This document shows, piece after piece, positions 1 to 5,314 of a stretch of DNA of 7,405 nucleotides. The notes under the pieces were generated by a model. It saw only the letters and a list, made by a program, of their open reading frames with translations. It did not search any database and had not been told where the DNA came from. How positions within the stretch are numbered: the stretch's first letter is position 1; every line of letters begins with the position of its first letter. The translations under genes and the position numbers were made by a program. Source of the stretch: Candidatus Taylorbacteria bacterium RIFCSPLOWO2_01_FULL_45_15b (GTDB lineage: Bacteria > Patescibacteriota > Minisyncoccia > Phycocordibacterales > 01-FULL-45-15b); the NCBI GenBank assembly GCA_001822655.1, contig MHRX01000022.1:6507-13911 (forward strand), given 5' to 3'.

Positions 1-126
1 TCTGCAGGCCAAGTAACAAGCGAGCTCGTTATCGCGGCTCTTTATGCGGATCTCGAGACGCATGGTACAAAAGCACTTGATGTAGTCGTTGCATGGGAGG
101 CATTCGACCTTCGCTTCGGAAATTGA
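1..126 (+). CDS. C-terminal end of an unrecognised protein (5' truncated by window)
   Basis: Frame 1 is open from the first base to TGA at 124-126 and gives 41 residues. It begins SAGQVTSELVIAALYADLE and ends VVVAWEAFDLRFGN. The residue mix (alternating hydrophobic and acidic, helix-like, with a Trp and Phe near the end) looks like real protein, and a strong intrinsic terminator lies 45 bases after the stop on the same strand, which supports a genuine gene end. The start lies outside the window, so neither length nor domain content can be judged. I do not recognise the family and assign no function. A minus-strand ORF over the same bases is Cys/Arg-rich and looks like a shadow. Confidence 0.6.
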   Translation, partial: SAGQVTSELVIAALYADLETHGTKALDVVVAWEAFDLRFGN

Positions 127-171
127 GGGCGAGAGAACGAAAAATTGTCTTGAGCGATAAAGTACAACAAC

Positions 172-194
172 CCGAGGAGACTCCTCGGTTTTTT
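172..194 (+). terminator. Intrinsic terminator after the partial + strand gene
   Basis: CCGAGGAG (172-179) pairs with CTCCTCGG (181-188). In practice this is a 6-7 bp GC-rich stem with a 3-5 base loop, followed at once by six T (189-194). It lies 45 bases downstream of the TGA at 124-126. On the minus strand the tail is TTGTTGT, so it is essentially one-directional. Confidence 0.85.
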
Positions 195-246
195 ATTGTA
201 AGGAGGCACCTACAGGCATACCCATTATTTGCGCCGTGACGCATAA

Positions 247-252
247 TATAAT
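247..252 (+). promoter_or_regulatory. Possible -10 box (TATAAT)
   Basis: A perfect TATAAT sits in a very AT-rich run (243-258). No good TTGACA-like -35 is found 16-18 bases upstream (the best candidates are ATTATT or CATTAT), so this is weak. If real, it would drive rightward transcription toward the small ORF at 458. Confidence 0.2.
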
Positions 253-337
253 TTTATTACTTTTTATTTCTCGGGACTGGTAAATCGTAAATACAATTAT
301 TTCGGCAAAAAAGCGAAGTAAGTTTTTCAAAATACGA

Positions 338-389
338 AAAAAGACTGGATTTTTTGCAATGTTATAACCAAGTTTTTCTCGGTCTTTTT
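338..389. other. Long-loop hairpin with T-tract, possible weak bidirectional terminator
   Basis: AAAAAGACTG (338-347) pairs with CGGTCTTTTT (380-389), ten pairs including one G-T, around a 32-base loop. Both strands end in five or six T. The stem is only partly GC and the loop is long, so termination strength is doubtful. The loop contains the palindrome GTTATAAC (361-368), which could alternatively be a small protein-binding site. Confidence 0.3.
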
Positions 390-457
390 ATACCCCATTT
401 CCCATTCGTGACTTTTTTCCTGTTTTTTGATAGTGTGAACTCGGAAACAAGAAAGAT

Positions 458-697
458 ATGAGAAAAACATCGCGACTAGCGTTTACAACAAAAGCAGTAC
501 TTAAGCTCGTAGAGAAATCTACGCCATTATCGGAACAGAAAGTGCGATTCCAGATTACAAAATCACGGTCAGGAGAAATTCGAGGCCAAATAAAATTGCT
601 CCAGGCGGTGATTTGGAGATTGAAACATGACCTTGCAACCATCCGGGGCAACTGCCCTTGTAGCAAAATACGTCCACCAAAGATCCTCTTGGAATGA
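458..697 (+). CDS. Hypothetical small basic protein, 79 aa (doubtful)
   Basis: An ATG at 458 opens a 79-codon frame ending in TGA (695-697). The product is basic and has two plausible helices (around residues 8-20 and 43-61) and a CPC near residue 67. I recognise no family. In favour: it lies between a hairpin upstream and a strong same-strand terminator (743-766), so the segment is probably transcribed. Against: the Shine-Dalgarno is weak (AAGAAAG five bases before ATG), and a 92-codon minus-strand ORF covers much of the same DNA. The sequence also has RNA-like structure: CGTAGA-GAAA-TCTACG (508-523), a perfect 6-bp stem capped by a GNRA tetraloop, and GGGC-AACT-GCCC near 645-656. The segment could therefore be a small RNA or a decayed gene instead. 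Confidence 0.35.
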   Translation: MRKTSRLAFTTKAVLKLVEKSTPLSEQKVRFQITKSRSGEIRGQIKLLQAVIWRLKHDLATIRGNCPCSKIRPPKILLE

Positions 698-742
698 AGG
701 TATTGCGGAATAATTCACGCACCCCGCTCACACTAAAATATT

Positions 743-766
743 AAACCGGACACCTCCGGTTTTTTT
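743..766 (+). terminator. Intrinsic terminator at convergence point
   Basis: AAACCGGA (743-750), loop CACC, TCCGGTTT (755-762), then an uninterrupted T run to 766. It ends the rightward transcript that would include 458-697. Read on the minus strand, the same stem is followed by the U-rich sequence TTTAATATTTTA, so it may also stop leftward transcription coming from the kinase gene that ends at 821. Confidence 0.8.
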
Positions 767-772
767 GCGCCT

Positions 773-820
773 ATACTAATACTCATACTAATACTATGCG
801 AATACTAATACTCATACTAT
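773..820. repeat. Hexamer-based direct repeat (TACTAA/TACTCA)
   Basis: The 18-base string ATACTAATACTCATACTA occurs at 773-790 and again at 802-819. Internally it is built of TACTNN hexamers (TACTAA, TACTCA, TACTAA, TACTAT, a GCGAA interruption, then TACTAA, TACTCA, TACTAT). It abuts the TGA (821-823) of the minus-strand kinase and lies a few bases after the terminator at 743-766. It looks like a short tandem duplication with a 29-base period. No function is evident. Confidence 0.8.
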
Positions 821-1663
821 TCAGGCTTTTGGCAAAGTAATTGTAAACGTGGCGCCCTTACCCTCCCCTTCCGAAAATCCCCGAATTTTCCCGCGATGCT
901 GTTTGATAATTTTCTTTGAAAGGTAAATTCCTATTCCTAGCCCTTCCGTATTTGCAAGTTTGGCCTGACCGCTTCTGTGAAACTTTTCGAATATATGCGG
1001 CAGTTCAACTTTCGGAATACCGATACCGTTGTCGAGGGTTTTAACTAGAACTTTGTTACCATTCTGCGAAACGGAGATGTCAAACTGCCCGCCATGATAG
1101 GAATACATGACCGCATTCTCGATCAAAGTCTGCAGTACGAACGCAAACTGTTTTTTATCTAGATTGGCGACGGCATCTGTATCGCTATGAAAACGCGGCT
1201 TCATTCCTTTATTGCGAAAATGATTCTCGAATTTCATATATACCTCCTGAACAATCGCGGCGACTCGAAGCGGCTTCAAATCGTAATATAGAGATCCCGT
1301 ATCAGACGCTGACATGGAGGCCAAGATGTCCGTCAACTCGATAAGCCGCTCATTCGATTTTTGTATGTCTTGAAATGCGGCCTCTCTCGCCTCATCCGTC
1401 GTCGCTTTCTTAAGCTCCTCGGATGACCATTTTATATGCGTCAGCGGAGTTCTGAATTTATGAATTATTATTGTGATAAATTCATATTTCAATAGGTTTA
1501 TTTCTCGAACCTTAACCCACATGCGGTAGCCTATTAGAATGAATACCGACAATCCAATAAATACAACAGACGCAAGGATTAGATTGCGAATATCAAGACT
1601 AAATAGATTCGGATAGAGACTCATGGAACAAATTTGCGCGATTATTTTGTAATTGTAACACAC
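821..1663 (-). CDS. Short membrane-anchored sensor histidine kinase (HisKA + HATPase_c)
   Basis: The gene encodes 280 residues if the GTG at 1661-1663 is used. An ATG 14 codons in (1622-1624) gives 267 aa and is equally plausible. AAGGAG lies directly against the GTG with no spacing, so it does not settle the start. One membrane helix spans about residues 27-46, followed by a basic RMWVKVR stretch that places the kinase inside. There is almost no extracytoplasmic part and no PAS or HAMP. HisKA: H68 in HKFRTPLTHIKW. ATPase domain: N-box around N183 (LIENAVMYS), G1 DNGIGIP (211-217), F-box IFEKFHR (224-230), G2 GLGIGIYLSKKI (241-252). The family autophosphorylates on the His and passes phosphate to a receiver Asp. 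The gene begins 37 bases after uvrA. The nearest receiver is the REC-REC protein two genes upstream, so pairing is only inferred. The residue after the phospho-His is Lys instead of the usual acidic one. Confidence 0.93.
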   Translation of the reverse strand: MCYNYKIIAQICSMSLYPNLFSLDIRNLILASVVFIGLSVFILIGYRMWVKVREINLLKYEFITIIIHKFRTPLTHIKWSSEELKKATTDEAREAAFQDIQKSNERLIELTDILASMSASDTGSLYYDLKPLRVAAIVQEVYMKFENHFRNKGMKPRFHSDTDAVANLDKKQFAFVLQTLIENAVMYSYHGGQFDISVSQNGNKVLVKTLDNGIGIPKVELPHIFEKFHRSGQAKLANTEGLGIGIYLSKKIIKQHRGKIRGFSEGEGKGATFTITLPKA

Positions 1664-1674
1664 TCCTTCACGCC

Positions 1675-1697
1675 AAAATCCCGAGATGCCGGATTTT
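1675..1697 (-). terminator. Weak hairpin between uvrA and the downstream kinase
   Basis: Seven pairs (AAAATCC at 1675-1681 with GGATTTT at 1691-1697) close a nine-base loop just after the uvrA stop. In the direction of transcription the stem is followed by only about four T and then GGCG, so it is probably at best a partial terminator or a 3'-end stabiliser. Read-through into the kinase at 1663 is likely. Confidence 0.3.
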
Positions 1698-1700
1698 TTA

Positions 1701-4292
1701 CTATTTCAAGACACCGACTAGGTATTTCCCCGTGTGTGATTTCTTGTTTCGAGCTACCTCTTCAGGTGTGCCTTTTGCCACAATCCTTCCTCCACCGACA
1801 CCGCCCTCGGGCCCAATATCAATGACATAATCTGCTGATTTAATGATATCCATATTATGCTCGATCAGCATTACCGTATTTCCCTTCTCAACGAGTTTTT
1901 GCAGGATTTCAATAAGTTTGCGCACATCTTCATAGTGCAGGCCGATGGAAGGTTCATCAAGAAGATACACGGTTTTTTGCAGATGAGATCGGTAAAGTTC
2001 CGATGAGATTTTCACTCTCTGCGCTTCTCCTCCGGAAAGCGTGGTCGCAGATTGGCCGAGTTGCAAATACCCGAGCCCGACTTCGTCGAGGGTTTTTAGC
2101 CGGTCGTAGATAGCGGGAATGTCCTCAAAAAATGAAAGACCTTCTTCTGTGGTCATTGTAAGCACATCATAAATATTTTTTTTCTTATAGTGGATTTCCA
2201 ATGTCTCTTTCATAAACCTCTTTCCAAAACACACATCGCACGGAACATACACTGTCGGGAGAAAATGCATTTCTACCGCAATCTCGCCGTTTCCCTGACA
2301 CGCCTCACAACGACCCCCTCTTACATTGAAAGAAAATCTGTTAGCTCTCCATCCGCGCACCCTGGCTTCCGATGAGGCCGCAAAAAGATCGCGAATATGA
2401 GTAAAAGCGCCGGTATATGTTGCGGGATTTGATCGAGGCGTGCGACCAATCGGCGACTGGTCTATCAGTATCGCCCGCCCCAGATATTCCGAGCCGGAAA
2501 AAGACGAGCAATTATAAACATCATTCGACCGATATCTGCGGTCGAATCTTGCCTGAAGATTCTTGTATACGACTTCATACATAAAAGTCGATTTGCCAGA
2601 ACCTGAAACTCCGGTAACGGCAATCAATCTGCCCAATGGAATATCAACATCCACGCTCTTCAAATTAAAAATCGAAGCATTGCGTACCATGATTTTTCCC
2701 CTCTCACCAGTGCGCCGCTCATGCGGAATTTTAATCTCAACTTCTTTACGGAGATAGCTGAGCGTCAGCGAATTGCTTTCATTTTTTTTCGCATCGAGAA
2801 GCACGCGCAAATCATCCGCAACAACGATCTGACCGCCATGCAAGCCGGCACCGGGTCCGAAGTCTACGAGGAAATCCGAAGCAAAGATCGTTTCTTCGTC
2901 GTGTTCAACAACTATAATCGTGTTTCCGAGATCTCGGAGGTTGAGAAGCGTTTGAATCAGACGACGATTATCGCGAGCATGAAGCCCGATAGTCGGCTCA
3001 TCAAGAACATAAAGAGCGCCAACGAGACCCGAGCCGAGTTGAGAGGCCAGGCGAATTCGCTGTGCTTCGCCTCCGGAGAGCGTATGGGCGCGCCTATCAA
3101 GCGAAAGGTATTCAATGCCGACATCAATCATAAACGTGAGGCGCGCCTCGATTTCGCGAATCACTACATTTGAAATACTTTTCTCCGTCGGCGTCAAACC
3201 GAGCGAACCGAAAAATTCAAAAGCTTCCTCAATAGACATAGCCGTAACCTCCACGATATTCTTATCTCCTATTTTGACAAAAAGCGATTCTTCACGGAGA
3301 CGTGCCCCGTCGCATTTCTCACATGTTTCATCTCCAAAAAGATGTTTTGTGCCTAATCCATTGCACTGCGAGCAGGCGCCGTACGGAGAATTAAATGAAA
3401 AAAGACGAGGCTCAACTTCCGGATAGGAAAATCCGTCATAGGGGCACATGAATTTTGCCGAGATAAGCCTGTCCTCTGCGGGAGAAATAATACGCACTAA
3501 TCCCTCCGACTCATTTATCGCTCGCTCTACCGCTTCTGAAAGCCGCTCCTTCCACGTGCCATTTGGCGTTTTGAATTCGCTAAGAAAAAACTCATCCACC
3601 AAAACGTCAATGTCGTGCTTTTTATTTTTTGTAAGCACTATCTGTTCGCGAAGTTTCTTTGGCACGCCATCTACCCGAACCTCCTTATAGCCTCTTCCCA
3701 GAAGATCATAGAGCAATTGGTAGTATTCGCCTTTTCTTCCGACGATCATCGGCGCATAAATGCGAAGTTTTTCTCCATTTAGCTCAACTCCGAACACTCT
3801 CTTCGCGCCGCTCTTCTCAATTGAAATGACACTTTCTAAAATAGTATCGATAATCTGCTCATTGGTCAGGCGCTTGATTTCGCGGTTGCAAATAAGACAA
3901 TGAGGATGCCCGATACGCGCATATAAAATCCGCAGATAATCGTATATCTCGGTAATGGTTGCAACAGTTGAACGCGGGTTATTGGAGCGCGATTTCTGAT
4001 CAATTGAAATTGCGGGAGAAAGCCCGACGATTTCGTCTACGTCAGGTTTTTGCATCTGTCGCAAAAATTGGCGCGCATATGACGAAAGCGACTCAACGTA
4101 TCTCCTCTGACCTTCGGCAAAAATCGTATCAAACGCCAACGACGACTTGCCGGATCCGGAAAGACCGGTAAAGACGATCATCTTGTTTCTCGGTATTTCG
4201 ACCGTAATGTTTTTTAGATTGTGAGTCCGCGCCCCCTTTACGATGATACTATCTCCATGATCACCGTCCTTTTTAATGCGAGAATGTTTCAT
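1701..4292 (-). CDS. uvrA: UvrA, excinuclease ABC subunit A, compact form without insertion domain
   Basis: This is the damage-sensing ABC-type ATPase dimer of nucleotide excision repair, which loads UvrB on damaged DNA in the cytoplasm. ATG at 4290-4292 gives 863 aa; a TTG four codons upstream is the only earlier start. Order: Walker A-I GLSGSGKSS (43-51); CLIC (132-135); UvrB-binding region with APMIVGRKGEY (about 180-190); CPYD (283-286); CSQC (307-310) and CEKC (324-327); signature LSGGEAQR (405-412); Walker B-I VLDEPTIGL (429-437); Walker A-II GVSGSGKST (561-569); DQSPIGRTPRSNPATYTG (611-628); zinc pairs CEAC (662-665) and CDVC (685-688); second LSGGEAQR (752-759); Walker B-II LLDEPSIGL (777-785). 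E. coli UvrA is 940 aa. The deficit is localised: about 110 residues between the CPTC and CASC equivalents (the insertion domain) are replaced by a few residues. No SOS box or Shine-Dalgarno is visible. A MITE-like element ends 45 bases upstream. Confidence 0.97.
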   Translation of the reverse strand: MKHSRIKKDGDHGDSIIVKGARTHNLKNITVEIPRNKMIVFTGLSGSGKSSLAFDTIFAEGQRRYVESLSSYARQFLRQMQKPDVDEIVGLSPAISIDQKSRSNNPRSTVATITEIYDYLRILYARIGHPHCLICNREIKRLTNEQIIDTILESVISIEKSGAKRVFGVELNGEKLRIYAPMIVGRKGEYYQLLYDLLGRGYKEVRVDGVPKKLREQIVLTKNKKHDIDVLVDEFFLSEFKTPNGTWKERLSEAVERAINESEGLVRIISPAEDRLISAKFMCPYDGFSYPEVEPRLFSFNSPYGACSQCNGLGTKHLFGDETCEKCDGARLREESLFVKIGDKNIVEVTAMSIEEAFEFFGSLGLTPTEKSISNVVIREIEARLTFMIDVGIEYLSLDRRAHTLSGGEAQRIRLASQLGSGLVGALYVLDEPTIGLHARDNRRLIQTLLNLRDLGNTIIVVEHDEETIFASDFLVDFGPGAGLHGGQIVVADDLRVLLDAKKNESNSLTLSYLRKEVEIKIPHERRTGERGKIMVRNASIFNLKSVDVDIPLGRLIAVTGVSGSGKSTFMYEVVYKNLQARFDRRYRSNDVYNCSSFSGSEYLGRAILIDQSPIGRTPRSNPATYTGAFTHIRDLFAASSEARVRGWRANRFSFNVRGGRCEACQGNGEIAVEMHFLPTVYVPCDVCFGKRFMKETLEIHYKKKNIYDVLTMTTEEGLSFFEDIPAIYDRLKTLDEVGLGYLQLGQSATTLSGGEAQRVKISSELYRSHLQKTVYLLDEPSIGLHYEDVRKLIEILQKLVEKGNTVMLIEHNMDIIKSADYVIDIGPEGGVGGGRIVAKGTPEEVARNKKSHTGKYLVGVLK

Positions 4293-4331
4293 AAATACAG
4301 ACAAACCACGCGATTACTCGCATGGGTTTAC

Positions 4332-4467
4332 TGAAATAGGACCTACGCAAATGGATGAAATTCAAGGCGCACGAGAAAAATAATGAGAGCCGTACTTATA
4401 GCTACGGTGAGCATTATTTTACCGCAGTGCAACGCAGAAGTTCGCCATTTGCGTAGGTCCTATGAAA
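4332..4467. mobile_element. MITE-like palindromic element with target-site duplication
   Basis: TAGGACCTACGCAAATGG (4337-4354) and its exact reverse complement (4445-4462) bound a 126-bp element. TGAAA lies immediately outside on both sides (4332-4336 and 4463-4467), a likely 5-bp target duplication. Inside, AAAATAATG (4377-4385) pairs with CATTATTTT (4412-4420), and GCCGTA (4389-4394) with TACGGT (4403-4408) around an eight-base loop. Imperfect pairing between the segments lets the whole element fold into one long hairpin. It encodes no transposase, so it would be moved in trans. A TA duplication inside a GGACC-starting repeat is an alternative reading of the ends. It sits between the REC-REC gene and uvrA and would be transcribed as a hairpin in any read-through RNA. 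Confidence 0.75.
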
Positions 4468-4514
4468 AACTTTAACAGATAGACCCGTCTTAAGCAATTC
4501 CTGCCGATACCGCT

Positions 4515-5309
4515 CTAGCTGAAGACCACTTTCTTTATCTCTTCAACTATTTCATCGAGTGTTACAGTCGCCTTAACAAGGAATCGCTCAGCGCCCAATT
4601 TCTGCCCCTTTTCAATATCGTCCTTCTGACCCAGATTCGATAACAGAATAACGGGAATCTTTTTCAAAGCTGGGTTCGCCTTGACTCTGGAGAGAATCTC
4701 AAAACCATCAATTCCGGGAATGAGTATGTCCAGAAGAACAATATCCGGCATCTCTTTTTCAATCATAGCGAGCGCCGTATCTCCACTTGCGGCGTGCAGG
4801 AGCTTGCATTCTTCATTGGAGAGCTTGCGGGCAATAATGTCGCTTAAGAACACATCGTCCTCAACCCACATTATTGTTTTACCTTTCAAAGTCCGCTGTG
4901 ATTTTGTCGCGCCTTCTTTTCTACCAGACGTGTTTTCCCCTTCCTTCAATTGCATCTTCACCTTAGTCAAAACTTCATCCGGATCAAATTGAGCTTTGAC
5001 AAAGTAATCTTTCACATTCAGGCTCAAAATTTTGTCGATTTCGACCGGTTCGCCAGAATTAGAAATGACGATAACAGGAATCCTGTTGATATTCTGATCC
5101 TTGAATTTTTGCTCCAGAATCTCATAACCGCTCATTGTCGGCAGATGGAGATCGAGAAGTATGAGATCGGGTTTCAGCGAACTAATCATTTTCATGCCGT
5201 CTCCACCATCGCGCGATAAATGCGTCTCGTAACCGGCGACGCTCATCTTTTGAAGAAGGACATCGCCGAGAAACACGTCGTCTTCAATGATGAGAATTTT
5301 TGTTTTCAT
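4515..5309 (-). CDS. Tandem receiver response regulator (REC-REC, no output domain)
   Basis: 264 aa from ATG at 5307-5309 to TAG at 4515-4517. REC1 (about 3-122): acidic pocket E9-D10-D11, phospho-acceptor D53 in LILLDLHLP, switch S83, Lys K105. A polar linker follows (about 123-142, rich in Lys, Gly and Ser). REC2 (about 144-263): E150-D151-D152, D194 in IVLLDILIPG, S224, K246. Both domains keep every residue needed for phosphorylation, so neither looks dead. In both, the Lys is followed by Ala instead of the usual Pro. The protein ends within five residues of the last REC helix, so there is no DNA-binding, enzymatic or HPt domain. The start is five bases after the stop of the upstream kinase, with no Shine-Dalgarno, which implies translational coupling and a cognate pair. 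Likely roles are phosphorelay, phosphate sink or protein-contact signalling. Confidence 0.95.
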   Translation of the reverse strand: MKTKILIIEDDVFLGDVLLQKMSVAGYETHLSRDGGDGMKMISSLKPDLILLDLHLPTMSGYEILEQKFKDQNINRIPVIVISNSGEPVEIDKILSLNVKDYFVKAQFDPDEVLTKVKMQLKEGENTSGRKEGATKSQRTLKGKTIMWVEDDVFLSDIIARKLSNEECKLLHAASGDTALAMIEKEMPDIVLLDILIPGIDGFEILSRVKANPALKKIPVILLSNLGQKDDIEKGQKLGAERFLVKATVTLDEIVEEIKKVVFS

Positions 5310-5314
5310 GTCAA

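Larger units (their letters stand above)
195..457. other. Non-coding AT-rich gap
   Basis: No convincing gene lies between the first terminator and the ATG at 458. The stretch is AT-rich with many A5-6 and T5-6 runs. It contains an AAGGAGG string (200-206) with no start codon at a usable distance, a TATAAT hexamer (247-252), an 8-bp palindrome GTTATAAC (361-368) and a long-loop hairpin (338-389). Nothing in it matches tRNA, rRNA, RNase P, SRP RNA or tmRNA signatures that I could look for by eye. Confidence 0.6.

Noticed and set aside
200..206. AAGGAGG, a perfect Shine-Dalgarno-like string
   Set aside because: No ATG, GTG or TTG lies at a usable distance downstream and no ORF follows it.
388..666. 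92-codon minus-strand ORF in the left intergenic region
   Set aside because: No ribosome site and unusual composition (Trp/Phe/Ser-rich with a basic tail). It overlaps the + strand ORF that is followed by a terminator.
240..770. RNase P RNA, tmRNA, SRP RNA or tRNA in the gene-poor left part
   Set aside because: None of the conserved signatures I looked for (for example GAGGAAAGTCC, the tmRNA 5' end, the SRP GGAAGCAGCC loop, a CCA-ending acceptor) is present.
821..823. Possible UGA-to-glycine recoding as in some CPR groups
   Set aside because: TGA sits exactly at the natural end of the HATPase domain here and at the end of the 1-126 gene, and no in-frame TGA interrupts any long gene.
2721..3173. 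150-codon + strand ORF opposite uvrA
   Set aside because: Antisense shadow of the strongly conserved uvrA coding frame; no ribosome site or family resemblance.
4277..4300. CTGT...ACA string near the uvrA start resembling a LexA/SOS box
   Set aside because: The spacing and right half do not fit CTGT-N8-ACAG, and no Gram-positive type LexA box is present either.
4355..4456. 33-codon ORF on the + strand inside the palindromic element
   Set aside because: It lies wholly within the inverted-repeat element, starts and ends in the terminal repeats, and has no ribosome site. The palindrome explains the sequence better.
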